A DNA stretch of 64,000 nt from Paludibaculum fermentans (GTDB lineage: Bacteria; Acidobacteriota; Terriglobia; Bryobacterales; Bryobacteraceae): contig NZ_CP063849.1 in NCBI RefSeq assembly GCF_015277775.1, forward strand, positions 1,178,001-1,242,000. The letters are read 5' to 3'. A model generated the notes under the pieces. The model was not told the DNA's origin and did no database searches. It worked only from the letters and a program-made list of their open reading frames with translations. Positions 17,905 to 26,923 of the stretch are shown one piece after another (position 1 is the first letter of the stretch; each line of letters begins with the position of its first letter). A program made the position numbers and the translations under genes.

Positions 17905-19794
17905 GTGTCCTTCCTCATCTCATCCGTCATCGCCAGCGCCTTCTGCCTGTTTCTGGTGCAGCCGCTGCTGGCGAAACAGATTCTGCCGTATTTCGGCGGG
18001 ACGGCCTCGGTGTGGGCGGTGTGCATGGTTTTCTACCAGGGAGCGCTACTGGGCGGGTATTTGTACGCCCACGGGCTAGCGCGGTTCCTGGCTCCAAGAA
18101 GGCAGGCGCAGGTCCATCTGGTGGTGCTGGCCGGGAGCCTGTGGGCTTTGCCGGTGGGCCTTGGCCAGGTGGATTCTGTCGGGTCCGGCCAGAGTTGGAG
18201 CATCGTGTGGATGCTGGTGCGGGCGGTGGGCATTCCTTACTTTGTCCTCAGCAGCACCAGCCCACTGATGCAGGCTTGGTACGCGCGATTGGAACCCAAG
18301 GGACAGGCGTACAAGCTGTTCGGGTGGTCCAATCTGTCGTGCGCCCTGGCCCTGCTGAGTTTCCCGTTTCTGCTGGAGCCGTGGCTGTCGTTGACGCGCC
18401 TGAACCTGTACTGGTCCTGGGGCTACGGTCTGGTTGTGCTGCTGCTGGCCGCGTCCGCCGTGATCGTCATCCGCCGCAGTCCTGCCAACGAGGCCGAGGA
18501 GCGGCGGGAGCCCGTCCGGCCCGGCCTGTTGTGGCCGAAGTGGTTATTCTTCTCCGCGCTGGGGTCGCTGGTGCTGGTGAGCGTGACCAATCACTTGTGC
18601 CAGTCAGTGGCGCCGGTGCCCTTCCTGTGGACGGTGCCGCTGCTGCTGTATTTGCTGACCTTTACGGCAGTGTTTGAACGCGAGTGGTATTCGCGCCGCT
18701 GGGGCATGCCGCTGGCCGGAGCCGCGCTGCTGGCCATGGCCGCGGCATATGTCTACATGCAACCCGGACGCATGCTGGCCGTGGGGATCCCCGTCTTCAC
18801 CATCGGCTGCTTCCTGGCGTGTTTCTACTGTCACGGCGAACTGGCTGCGTTGAAGCCGGAGCCGGGGCGCCTCACGCAGTTCTACCTGGTGATGGCCGCG
18901 GGCGGCACCTTGGGTTCGCTACTGGTGGCCTTTGTCGCACCCAGGATCTTCCGCGGATATGTCGAATTGCCGGTGGTGCTGTGCGTCACGGCGATGGCGA
19001 TGCTGTTCAGCGTCTATGGACGCCACCTGGCGGTGGACCTCGCGGCTGCGGCCTGCGCGATCCTGGTCACGACGCCGGCCCTGGCTGTGTTCCTGACGCC
19101 GCTGCGCGAGATCGACGCAGGCCGCAATTTCTATGGCAGCCTGCGCGTGGAGCAGGCCGAAGGGAAGCAGGGACGGCCGCCGATCCGCAGCATCATTCAC
19201 GGCGCCATCTCGCACGGCTCGCAGTTCAACGCCGATGGCTGGCGTATGCGGCCCACGGCGTATTACGGGCCCAACAGCGGTCCGGGTAAGTGGTTCACCC
19301 ACACACCGGGCGCGCGGCGCGTCGGTGTGGTGGGGCTGGGCGCCGGCACGCTGGCCGCCTATGGCCGGCCCGGAGACGAATTTCGGTTCTATGAGATCAA
19401 TCCGATGGTGGTGCAGTTCGCCAAACAGCACTTCCGTTATTTGAGCGACACGCCGGCGCGGGTCGACATCGCCGTGGGCGACGGACGCCTGCTGCTGGAA
19501 CACGAGGCCGACCAGAACTTCGACCTGCTGGTGATCGACGCGTTTTCCGGCGACTCCATCCCCGTGCACCTGCTCACGCGCGAGGCCTTCAAGACCTACC
19601 GCCGGCACTTGAAGCCGGGCGGGATTCTGGCGCTGCACCTGTCGAATCTCTATCTGGACCTGATGCCCGAGGTGCGCGTGCTGGCCGCCGATCAGGGCTT
19701 TGCCTGCAAGCCTGTACTGGATTCAGGATCCGAGCCGGATGACGTCCGGCCCAGCATCTGGGCGCTGGCCGGGCCGGCGGCGAGCCTCGATTAG
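17905..19794 (+). CDS. Polytopic membrane protein fused to a spermidine-synthase-like domain (3' end probably frameshifted)
   Basis: Reads 629 residues from GTG 17905. The first two thirds is an MFS-like membrane region of many helices starting SFLISSVIASAFCLFLVQPLL. The C-terminal third is a Rossmann, spermidine-synthase-like domain with VGVVGLGAGTLAAYG (SAM-binding type glycine loop) and FDLLVIDAFSGDSIPVHLLT. Such fusions are common in Acidobacteria and their substrate is not established. The frame stops at 19794, but in the +1 frame the next bases encode PPRIWSDDYSTLLTVLR and a stop at 19879, which is the usual conserved tail (W-T/S-D-D-Y-S-N/T-L) of this family. A single-base indel near 19776-19790 is the likely cause. 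Confidence 0.8.
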   Translation: MSFLISSVIASAFCLFLVQPLLAKQILPYFGGTASVWAVCMVFYQGALLGGYLYAHGLARFLAPRRQAQVHLVVLAGSLWALPVGLGQVDSVGSGQSWSIVWMLVRAVGIPYFVLSSTSPLMQAWYARLEPKGQAYKLFGWSNLSCALALLSFPFLLEPWLSLTRLNLYWSWGYGLVVLLLAASAVIVIRRSPANEAEERREPVRPGLLWPKWLFFSALGSLVLVSVTNHLCQSVAPVPFLWTVPLLLYLLTFTAVFEREWYSRRWGMPLAGAALLAMAAAYVYMQPGRMLAVGIPVFTIGCFLACFYCHGELAALKPEPGRLTQFYLVMAAGGTLGSLLVAFVAPRIFRGYVELPVVLCVTAMAMLFSVYGRHLAVDLAAAACAILVTTPALAVFLTPLREIDAGRNFYGSLRVEQAEGKQGRPPIRSIIHGAISHGSQFNADGWRMRPTAYYGPNSGPGKWFTHTPGARRVGVVGLGAGTLAAYGRPGDEFRFYEINPMVVQFAKQHFRYLSDTPARVDIAVGDGRLLLEHEADQNFDLLVIDAFSGDSIPVHLLTREAFKTYRRHLKPGGILALHLSNLYLDLMPEVRVLAADQGFACKPVLDSGSEPDDVRPSIWALAGPAASLD

Positions 19795-19875
19795 GGTCCC
19801 GCCGCAAGCCATGCAAAGCAGCAAACCGCCCCGCATCTGGAGCGACGACTACTCCACCCTGCTGACCGTGCTGCG

Positions 19876-20703
19876 TTAAGCGCCGAGGACAGCGCGCACG
19901 CCGCGCATATACGACAACGACCGCTCCATGCCCGGATAGGGATCGTCGGCGTTGATCTCGTACTCCAGCATCACGCCGCCCTTGTACTTCAGCGCGTGCA
20001 GGGTCTTGAACATCTCGACAATCGGGATGTTGCCGTCGCCCACGGCCACCTGCGTCCACTTGCCGTTCTCGAAGACGAGATCCTTGGCGTGCATGTCGAA
20101 CAGGCGCGGGCCGGCTTCCTTGATGGAGGCGACGAGATCCGCCTTGGCGCGCGTGGTGTGGCCGATGTCGATGCACAGGCCCATGCGCGGATCCATGCCT
20201 TTCACCGCGGCCAGCACGCTCTGCGGGGAGGGGAAGTGCTTGTCCTCGGGGCCGTGATTGTGGATGGCCGCCTTGATGTTGAACTCCTTCACCAGCTTCT
20301 CGACGGCGGGCAGGGTCTCGTGGGAAGGGGCGCAGACAATCACCGGCATGCCGGCGGCTTTGCCGTACTCGAACATCTTGCGCAGCTCGTCGGGCTTCGT
20401 GAGGGCGATGTTGCCGCCGCTCAGGATCTGGAAGCCGGCGTCTCGGAACTCCTTGGCTCCGGCGGCGGTCTGCTCCGCCGTGTCGGAGTACTTCAGGTGG
20501 AATTCCTTGATGCTGAGGGCCTGTACGTTCAGCTTCTTCAGCGTTTCGATCGCCTGTGCGCGGGAAAACTTGCGCAGCGAGTAGGTGGCGACGCCGATGG
20601 TGATGCCCGGCGCCGCGCCGGCGGCTGCCTCCAGGGTAGCGGGCAGCGTGGCGGCCAGCGCGGCGGCGCCGGCAAACATGGTTCTTCTCGTGAATGGAGT
20701 CAT
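19876..20703 (-). CDS. Exported sugar-phosphate isomerase/epimerase-like TIM-barrel protein
   Basis: A 275-residue protein with an N-terminal Tat-like signal (TRRTMFAGAAALAATLPATLEAAA). The mature part is an AP-endonuclease-2/xylose-isomerase-type TIM barrel: IGVATYSLRKF, VCAPSHETL, AAIHNHGPEDKHF (metal-binding His), LCIDIGHTTRAK (Asp/His) and VMLEYEINAD (Glu). Many Acidobacteria and Planctomycetes carry large families of these exported proteins; the sugar substrate is unknown. Stop codon lies just beyond the end of the convergent membrane spermidine-synthase-like gene. Confidence 0.85.
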   Translation of the reverse strand: MTPFTRRTMFAGAAALAATLPATLEAAAGAAPGITIGVATYSLRKFSRAQAIETLKKLNVQALSIKEFHLKYSDTAEQTAAGAKEFRDAGFQILSGGNIALTKPDELRKMFEYGKAAGMPVIVCAPSHETLPAVEKLVKEFNIKAAIHNHGPEDKHFPSPQSVLAAVKGMDPRMGLCIDIGHTTRAKADLVASIKEAGPRLFDMHAKDLVFENGKWTQVAVGDGNIPIVEMFKTLHALKYKGGVMLEYEINADDPYPGMERSLSYMRGVRAVLGA

Positions 20704-20745
20704 GGTCCCAGATCCTCTACAGTTTCGTTGCTGGCAGTATATAAC

Positions 20746-20759
20746 AGCGCCCGGGCGCT
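20746..20759. terminator. 14-bp perfect palindrome at the end of the kinase operon
   Basis: AGCGCCCGGGCGCT is a perfect palindrome that covers the last bases of the kinase stop codon region. On the minus strand it is followed by TGTTATAT. It could fold as a 5-bp stem with CCGG loop and act as a weak terminator for the phospho-signalling operon. There is no long U tract, so the assignment is tentative. Confidence 0.3.
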
Positions 20760-23175
20760 AGTTCTTCAGCCCGATCGCCTGGCGGATGGCCGCCACGGCC
20801 TGCTCAATCGGCGTGCGCGTCAGGAAGTTGTATTTCTTGCCCGATTGCAGGCGGATCAGGAACACGCGGCTGCCGCCCATGTTCACATCCGGGTTGACCG
20901 ACACCTCGGCCACCTCGGAGTAGGGCACCGAGAAGCCGTCGTTGTTGGAGCCCCGGAACGTGAGGGTCCCGTTGGCGGCCACGATGAAGCCGCGGCAGAC
21001 ATTGGTGCGGCCGGCCGCTTCCCAATGGAAGTTGCGGAGGTCGAAACGCCAGCCGCTGTGGTGGTGCAGAGCTTCCAGGCTGAGCTGGCGCGGCTGCGGC
21101 TGTGGCTGCGGGGGCACGTCGCCCTGTACCACGTTGACATCCACTACGCGCGTGGCCTGCTGCCCCTGCGCATTGAACGCCGTCAGGATGAAGCGCGTGG
21201 ACTGCTGCACGACGACCTGCGTCTGGCCGCTGGCCTGCGGGAACGAACCCACTCCGGGCTCGATCCGAACGCCCGTCGCGTTGGCCGCCTGCCAGCTCAG
21301 CGTCACGCGCTGGCCGGCTTGCGGCCGGAACGGGAACGCATTGAAACTCTGGATGGATACCTCGCCCGCGGGCTGCGGCGGCGTCTGACCGGCCTCGACA
21401 GTCACTGAGGCTGTACACGTCGCCGAAGCCTGGCGAGCCTTGGCGACAATCTGAACCGACAATGAGCGCGACGGCCGGAAGTCGATCGAGCCGCTCAACT
21501 GCAACTGGCGATGATCGGGCTCCACCCAGACGCTGTCGGCGCCGCGCGTCTCCCAAACCAGTTTGGCCATCTGTCCAGGCCGCACTGAGGCCGGTTGGAT
21601 TTCACAGCGGGTGACCTGGACATGCGAGGCCGGCGGTTGCGGCTTGTCCTGATTGTCGGTGACCGGGCCGGGTGTGGAACCGCCGCCGCCTGCTCCGGTG
21701 CCGCCGCCATTGCCGGAATCCGGATTGTCCACCGGCGGAGCCACCTGTGGCGGCTTCACCTTCACTTCCACCCAACTGTCGATCAGGCCCGCGATCAGCC
21801 GGTATTTCGTGGTCTGCGCCGGCCTCACGATGAGGCTGCCGCGTACATCCTGCGGCCCGATGCCATCCAGGATCACGCGTTTTACACCCACTGCCGCCCA
21901 GGTGAGCTTCACCTCCTGGCCGGCCTCCACCTCTGTGGGCTCGGCATCGAAGCGCTCGATCTTCTGTTCCGGATTCAGCAGCTTGTACACCACCGTGCCG
22001 CCCGCGAGCAGGACGAGTGCGATGGCCGCGACCAGTCCCCAGAGCAGCAGCGGCTTCTTCTTCTGCTCCTGCTGCTTCTCCTGCTGGCGCTTGAGTTCCT
22101 CGGCCTTCAGTTTCTCCTGATACCCGCCGGGACCCGTCATTTTGAACTTGCCGGTATCGCCCGTCGGGATCGTCTTTTCCACCAGTTCGTGCCAGTGCAC
22201 CGTGGACGAGGCCTCGCCGTCGCGCAGCGCCGCCTGCAGGCTGGGCATGTCGCGATAGCGGTCGGCCGGACGCAACGCCAGCGCCTTCATCAGCGCGGCT
22301 TCCTGCGCCTTGGGGATGGAGGCGCCCTTGGCCGACGGCGGCTGTATCGTGTCCTTGGCCTGGCGATCGGGCGAGGGCGGCGGGATCTCGCCCGTCATGG
22401 TCCGATACATTGTGGCGGCCACGGCATAGACGTCGGTCCACGCGCCCTGGTCGCCGCGCATCTCATACTGCTCCGGCGGAGCGTAGCCGTGCTTCAGGAT
22501 CACCGACAGGTTCTGGCTCTGCTGGCCCAGCGCGTAGCGTGCGGCTCCGAAGTCGATCACCTTGATCTGCCCGCTGTGCAGAATGAAGATGTTGTCCGGA
22601 CTGATGTCGCGATGCAGCAGGCCGACGCTGTGCACCTCGCGCAGGGCGTCCATCACCGGCGTCATCACCCGCAGGGAGGTGGCGAAATCGAGATGCCCCC
22701 ACTGCTTCAGGCACTCGTCCAGCGTGGCGCCCTCCAGGTACTCCAGGATCAGATACGCCGTCCCGTGCAGCGAGAAGAAGTTCTGCACCCACACGATGAA
22801 GGGATGGTTCTGGAAGCGGGCCACGGTGCGGGCCTCTTCCAGATAGCGCTCCAGGCCCCAGCGGTACTCGTTCTCAAACTTCTTGGAATGCGGGAAGACC
22901 GACGGATTGCCGGTCATGCGCGCGGCCACGCCGGCCGGGAAGTACTCCTTGATGGCGATGCGGCGGGCCAGATTCAGGTCCCAGCCCATATACGTAATGC
23001 CGAAGCCGCCATGCCCCAGCACGCGGCCAATGACGTATTGCTCCTTCAGGATCGTGCCGGGCCACAGGTAGAAGGGCGAGTCGGGCTGGCTGGTCTCGCT
23101 CCACCCGCAAACCGGACAGGGCGCGCCAGGCTCGCGCTGTTCAAAGCAACTGGGACAGAGGTTGGCCGGGATCAC
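20758..23175 (-). CDS. Membrane Ser/Thr protein kinase with zinc ribbon and extracytoplasmic Ig-like domains
   Basis: About 805 residues from a GTG start (23175) that overlaps the stop of the upstream PP2C gene (GTGA). An N-terminal zinc ribbon (CPSC...CPVCGW) precedes a Hanks-type kinase domain: glycine loop GHGGFGITY near residue 54, Lys in IAIKEYFP, catalytic LLHRDISPDNIF near 187, VIDFGAARY and the YAPPEQY activation segment. A single membrane helix follows near residues 375-398. Outside the membrane lie three similar beta-sandwich repeats (each with pattern (V/A)(E/R)xGQxVxLxW) and a final PH-like beta domain (about the last 100 residues). It should phosphorylate cytoplasmic partners, probably the FHA proteins of the same operon. 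The frame is open further upstream, but that part overlaps the PP2C gene. Confidence 0.92.
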   Translation of the reverse strand: MIPANLCPSCFEQREPGAPCPVCGWSETSQPDSPFYLWPGTILKEQYVIGRVLGHGGFGITYMGWDLNLARRIAIKEYFPAGVAARMTGNPSVFPHSKKFENEYRWGLERYLEEARTVARFQNHPFIVWVQNFFSLHGTAYLILEYLEGATLDECLKQWGHLDFATSLRVMTPVMDALREVHSVGLLHRDISPDNIFILHSGQIKVIDFGAARYALGQQSQNLSVILKHGYAPPEQYEMRGDQGAWTDVYAVAATMYRTMTGEIPPPSPDRQAKDTIQPPSAKGASIPKAQEAALMKALALRPADRYRDMPSLQAALRDGEASSTVHWHELVEKTIPTGDTGKFKMTGPGGYQEKLKAEELKRQQEKQQEQKKKPLLLWGLVAAIALVLLAGGTVVYKLLNPEQKIERFDAEPTEVEAGQEVKLTWAAVGVKRVILDGIGPQDVRGSLIVRPAQTTKYRLIAGLIDSWVEVKVKPPQVAPPVDNPDSGNGGGTGAGGGGSTPGPVTDNQDKPQPPASHVQVTRCEIQPASVRPGQMAKLVWETRGADSVWVEPDHRQLQLSGSIDFRPSRSLSVQIVAKARQASATCTASVTVEAGQTPPQPAGEVSIQSFNAFPFRPQAGQRVTLSWQAANATGVRIEPGVGSFPQASGQTQVVVQQSTRFILTAFNAQGQQATRVVDVNVVQGDVPPQPQPQPRQLSLEALHHHSGWRFDLRNFHWEAAGRTNVCRGFIVAANGTLTFRGSNNDGFSVPYSEVAEVSVNPDVNMGGSRVFLIRLQSGKKYNFLTRTPIEQAVAAIRQAIGLKN

Positions 23176-23915
23176 TGCGCCTGCTCCCCGCCGGCGTGGA
23201 CCCAGACGGCCACGGCCGTGTAGTTGTCGTACTCTCCCTCGGCGCGGCTCATCAGCCGCGTGTGCATGCCCGCAATCCAGCTTTCGGCCGAAGGCGCCTT
23301 GGCGAGTTCCACTTCCATCTCCGTTTCCAGCACAAGCTCCCAGAATCCATCCGATGCCAGCAGAAAGGCGTCGCCGGGCTGCAGCGCCAGCGGCTCGGGC
23401 CGGACCGTCACCCGCACGCCGCCGGACATGCCCAGGCTGGCCAGCAGCCGGTTGCGATCCTCGTGAAAGCGAATCTCGCGCGGCTGCAGATCGCCCGCGT
23501 CCACCTTGGTCTGGACGTAGCTGTGATCGATCGTCTGTTCCACCAATTGGCCGCCGCGAAAGAGGTACAGCCGCGAATCGCCGCAATGGCCCCACACCGC
23601 GCGCTCGCCCACGGCCGCCAGCAGCACGGCCGTCGTGTGCATGTTGCGCAATTCGAAAGTTTCGTTCTGGCCGGCCACGATGCGCTCATGTGCCGCCTGG
23701 ATGCGATCCGCGATCCAGGCCGGTTCGGCCGCCGGATCCGCCGCCAGCAGGGTCTCCACGGCCCGCTGCGAAGCCACCTCGCCGCCGCCATGGCCGCCCA
23801 GTCCATCGGCCAGCACCCAGATGGCCGAGTCCGGAGCGCACGCCCGCCAGTTCGCGGCGTCCTCATTCACCTCGCGCCCGCCCGGGCGGCTCAAGATGGA
23901 TGTCTCGAACAGCAT
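23172..23915 (-). CDS. PP2C-family Ser/Thr protein phosphatase (soluble)
   Basis: About 247 residues with the PP2C metal-binding motifs REVNEDA near the N-terminus, WVLADGLGGHGGGEVAS, WGHCGDSRLYLFRGG and LASDGFWE, and a C-terminal YDNYTAVAVW (DN metal pair). It lacks membrane segments, so it acts in the cytoplasm, reversing the action of the adjacent kinase. The start may be ATG 23915 or TTG 23921; both overlap or abut the stop codon of the protease-FHA gene. The kinase start codon overlaps its own stop. Confidence 0.92.
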   Translation of the reverse strand: MLFETSILSRPGGREVNEDAANWRACAPDSAIWVLADGLGGHGGGEVASQRAVETLLAADPAAEPAWIADRIQAAHERIVAGQNETFELRNMHTTAVLLAAVGERAVWGHCGDSRLYLFRGGQLVEQTIDHSYVQTKVDAGDLQPREIRFHEDRNRLLASLGMSGGVRVTVRPEPLALQPGDAFLLASDGFWELVLETEMEVELAKAPSAESWIAGMHTRLMSRAEGEYDNYTAVAVWVHAGGEQAQ

Positions 23916-23917
23916 GG

Positions 23918-25141
23918 TCAATCCAGGTTCACCTCAAAGCCCACCTGCGGGCTGCCGAGCGTGATGCGATCGCCCGGCCGGATCTCCAGCGGCCGGCCCG
24001 CCTCGATCTTCTGTCCGTTGCGGAACGTACCGTGGCTGGAGAAGAGATCCTCTACAAAGAAACGTCCGCCTCGATCGACCGAGAGCTGGCAATGCTTCTT
24101 CGAGACGCCGGGCGTGTTGTCCGGCAGCACCAGGTTGACCACCGCCGCGTCGCGGCCGATCACCACCGGCTTCTCGCTCAAGGGAATGCGCTGCCCCTGG
24201 TAGGGCCCAATCGAACCCACCAGCACAGGCTTACCGCCCGGCGGACGAGGCCCGGGCGCCGGCGGAGCCTTGCGGTCGCCTCCGCCCAGATGCACGCTGC
24301 GCGCCACCGTCTGCCGCACCTTCTTGTTCATCGCCAGCCCGATCGCCCCCAGCGCGACCAGCAGCGTAATGGCCTGGCTGCCCAGCATCCAGCTGGGAAT
24401 GCTGCTCACCGCGCCCGGCGCCTGGCAGGCGTTGCCGATGGTGAACTGGATGTGGTTTTTGTTCAGCTCCGACACCACCTCGTCGACGATGATGCTGAGA
24501 TTGATGCCTTCCGCGAAGGTGACGGTTTTGCCGCCGATGGAGCTCAACGCCTTGGCGCGGTTGATGGCGATCACCTGGCCGCAGTCATCGAAAAGCGGTC
24601 CGCCGGAGTTGCCGGGATTCACCGCCGCCGTCGTTTGGACGTACTCGACACCGCCCTCCTCGGTGGGTCCCTGGAAGATCCGGCTGGCGACACCCTGCGT
24701 CACTGTCGATTCGTAGATCGCGTTCTGGTTGCCCAGCCGCATGGCCGACCCCGGGAAGCCGACGGCCCACACTGGTTCGCCGATGCGGATCTTGGCCTTG
24801 GTGGCGAAAACCACCTTGGGCGCCTGGATCGGCTGGGCCAGTTCGAGAATCGCCAGGTCTTTCTCCTCCGACTTCCAGATCACGGTGGCGTCGATCGTCT
24901 TCTCCGGCCCCGTGGCGATCACCACCTTCGACGGGAACTGCGGCGGCACCTCGCAGCACACGTGGTGGTTGGTGACGACGTGGGTCGCATCGGCCAGCAC
25001 GCCGCTGCCGGTGGCGGTCATGACGCCCTTGGGCGTCTTGGCCATCATGATGATGAGGACGGTCTGCTTCTTCATGTCCTCGATGGGCGGACCCGCGAGG
25101 AGCAGGGTAGTGCTGGCGAGCAGAAGGGCGGCGGTTCTCAT
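23918..25141 (-). CDS. Membrane S1 (trypsin/HtrA-like) serine protease with C-terminal cytoplasmic FHA domain
   Basis: About 407 residues. A signal peptide (MRTAALLLASTTLLLAG) leads into a chymotrypsin-fold protease with the full triad: His in VVTNHHVCC (about 58), Asp in EKDLAILEL (about 95) and Ser in NPGNSGGPLFD (about 176). A membrane helix follows (about 250-272, SQAITLLVALGAIGLAM), then a cytoplasmic linker and a C-terminal FHA domain (PVVIGRDAAVVNLVLP, GVSKKHCQLSV, SSHGTFRNG). The architecture puts proteolysis in the periplasm and phospho-threonine reading in the cytoplasm. I chose ATG 25141, overlapping the stop of the upstream PP2C gene, because it gives a proper signal peptide. Confidence 0.9.
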   Translation of the reverse strand: MRTAALLLASTTLLLAGPPIEDMKKQTVLIIMMAKTPKGVMTATGSGVLADATHVVTNHHVCCEVPPQFPSKVVIATGPEKTIDATVIWKSEEKDLAILELAQPIQAPKVVFATKAKIRIGEPVWAVGFPGSAMRLGNQNAIYESTVTQGVASRIFQGPTEEGGVEYVQTTAAVNPGNSGGPLFDDCGQVIAINRAKALSSIGGKTVTFAEGINLSIIVDEVVSELNKNHIQFTIGNACQAPGAVSSIPSWMLGSQAITLLVALGAIGLAMNKKVRQTVARSVHLGGGDRKAPPAPGPRPPGGKPVLVGSIGPYQGQRIPLSEKPVVIGRDAAVVNLVLPDNTPGVSKKHCQLSVDRGGRFFVEDLFSSHGTFRNGQKIEAGRPLEIRPGDRITLGSPQVGFEVNLD

Positions 25142-26247
25142 TTGGGTGGCCGGAGCTGATTCGGTTTGGGCGGTTCGGGCGGCGAATGATCCGGCGGATT
25201 CGGGTTCACGATCACCGGCTTGGGCGGAGCGGCCACCACGGGCGGAGGCGTGCAACAGGTGGTCCGGAAGACGAAGTAGCCCCCCGCCAGCACGAGCACC
25301 AGCAGCAGCGCGGCCAGGGGCACGCGGCTGCGTTTGCGGGTCAGGGTGAGGGGCGGAGCCGCGGCGGCCTGCGCCAGGGGAACGGGCGCCACGGTGAGCG
25401 GTGAGGCCAGTTGCGTGTCCGCAATGCCGGATGGGGCGGGCGGAGCCGCGGCTTCCACCTTCGGCGCCACGGTCACCGGCACGCGGCCCGGATCGTAGGC
25501 CAGCGCGACCACGGTCACGTTGTCCTGTTCATGCAGGTTGCGCGACAGCACAGCGCTCAGCAGCTTGTCGCAGCGTTCCTGGATGGAGCCCTGCAGCGCC
25601 TCGGGCACCTCCAGCAACGACAGGCTTTTGTACAGCCCATCGCTCGACAGCAACACCCAGTCGCCTTCCACCACCGTGATGGGCCGGATGGAGCGGTCGA
25701 TCTCCGTCAGCTCATTGATCCCCAGGTAGCTGGTGAGCGCCTCGCGCTGCGGATCGGCCTGGGCCTGCTCGCGCGTGATCTCGCCAAAGGCCGCCCGTGA
25801 ATCCAGGTGGCGGCCATAGGTGTGAAGGTCGTTCAACCGCGTCCACTGGCCCTGCCGGCACAGGTACAGCGCGCTGTCGCCCACGGCCACCCATTGCAAC
25901 TGGTTTTGAAACCACACGGTGGCCACCAGCGTGGTGCCGCACTGCATCTCCAGCAACAGTTGCCGCTGCACGGCCAGCACGGCCTGCTGCGCGCCGTGGA
26001 CACCGCGGTCCAGCGCCTGGGCGATGGACTCTTCCGGCGTCTTCAGGCGGTAGGCATCGAGGAACCCCTGCACGGCGGCGCGGCTGGCCGCCTCGCCATG
26101 CTCCAGCCCGCCCATGCCGTCGGCCACCACGGCCAGCAGCCCGGCGTGCGCCGTGAACGCCTCGTCGAAAGGATTGGAGAAGCCAAAGGCGTCCTGTTGA
26201 TATTCGCGTCGCCCAACGTGCTGCGCGTTGCCGAAGAGATAGGGCAT
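25138..26247 (-). CDS. PP2C-family phosphatase with C-terminal membrane anchor
   Basis: A 369-residue protein. The N-terminal PP2C domain has VGRREYQQDAFGF, LLAVVADGMGGLEHGE, WVAVGDSALYL, WVLLSSDGLYKS and a terminal DNVTVVALAY. After a Pro/Ala linker there is a single membrane helix near residues 310-332 (LAALLLVLVLAGGYFVF) and a short Pro-rich, presumably extracytoplasmic tail with a CC pair. It is the second phosphatase of the operon and would work at the inner face of the membrane. It starts 10 bp after the FHA gene and overlaps the protease gene by 4 bp. Confidence 0.92.
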   Translation of the reverse strand: MPYLFGNAQHVGRREYQQDAFGFSNPFDEAFTAHAGLLAVVADGMGGLEHGEAASRAAVQGFLDAYRLKTPEESIAQALDRGVHGAQQAVLAVQRQLLLEMQCGTTLVATVWFQNQLQWVAVGDSALYLCRQGQWTRLNDLHTYGRHLDSRAAFGEITREQAQADPQREALTSYLGINELTEIDRSIRPITVVEGDWVLLSSDGLYKSLSLLEVPEALQGSIQERCDKLLSAVLSRNLHEQDNVTVVALAYDPGRVPVTVAPKVEAAAPPAPSGIADTQLASPLTVAPVPLAQAAAAPPLTLTRKRSRVPLAALLLVLVLAGGYFVFRTTCCTPPPVVAAPPKPVIVNPNPPDHSPPEPPKPNQLRPPK

Positions 26248-26257
26248 GTCCGGGAGC

Positions 26258-26923
26258 TCAGTTCCAGTCGAAATCCGTGCCCACCAACGGCACCAGCATC
26301 AGCTTCGATTTCCCCAGCGTGAGGACGTCGCGGGCATTCATCTGCACCGGTGAGAACTGAATCGTGCCGTTCAGGTAGACCAGCCCGCTGGAGTCGCCCG
26401 GCTTCAGCCAGAACGTCTTCGTCTGCGGTTCGAAGATCACCTCGGCGTGGCGCTCGCGAGAAACTTCCGGATCGCCCTCGACACACACATCCATGGTCTT
26501 TTCACGGCCCACGAAGTTCTTGGCGACATGCAGCCGGTAGTCGCGGCCGCGCGACGGCCCTTCCGTGCAGACCAGCCAGCCCACTACGGGACTCACCGGA
26601 ACCGGCGCCTCCGCCGGGGCGTTGAACGACGGATACGCGACCACCGTCTTCTGGCCGCCGGCCGGGCCCAGGGGGGCGCTGGGTACACTGGGCAGTCCCG
26701 CATCCAGGGGCCGCATGGGCACGGTTTTGTTCGATTCAGGTCCTGTTCCGCCAATCGGAGGAGCCGTTGCGCCCGACGGCGGCACCGTGAACGGCATCGC
26801 TCCGCCGCCGCCCGGAGGTGCCGGCACCGTCTTTCCCGCGGGCGCCGCTCCAATGGCCGGACAGTAGGGGCAGGCGCTGAACTTCGTCTCGTCGTAGAAA
26901 TGGCCCGAATTGCACTGCGTCAT
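26258..26923 (-). CDS. FHA-domain protein with N-terminal zinc ribbon
   Basis: A 221-residue cytoplasmic protein. The N-terminus (CNSGHFYDETKFSACPYCP) forms a probable zinc ribbon, a Pro/Gly-rich linker follows, and the C-terminal half is an FHA domain (DYRLHVAKNFVGREKTMDV, EVSRERHAEVIFEP, SSGLVYLNGT). Threonines in the linker are candidate kinase targets. FHA domains bind phospho-threonine, so this protein probably gathers phosphorylated members of the system. It overlaps the upstream ExbD/MotB-like gene by 4 bp. Confidence 0.9.
   Translation of the reverse strand: MTQCNSGHFYDETKFSACPYCPAIGAAPAGKTVPAPPGGGGAMPFTVPPSGATAPPIGGTGPESNKTVPMRPLDAGLPSVPSAPLGPAGGQKTVVAYPSFNAPAEAPVPVSPVVGWLVCTEGPSRGRDYRLHVAKNFVGREKTMDVCVEGDPEVSRERHAEVIFEPQTKTFWLKPGDSSGLVYLNGTIQFSPVQMNARDVLTLGKSKLMLVPLVGTDFDWN

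Noticed and set aside
23176-23595. N-terminal extension of the zinc-ribbon kinase
   Set aside because: It overlaps the PP2C gene and is low-complexity. The zinc ribbon begins directly after the GTG at 23175.
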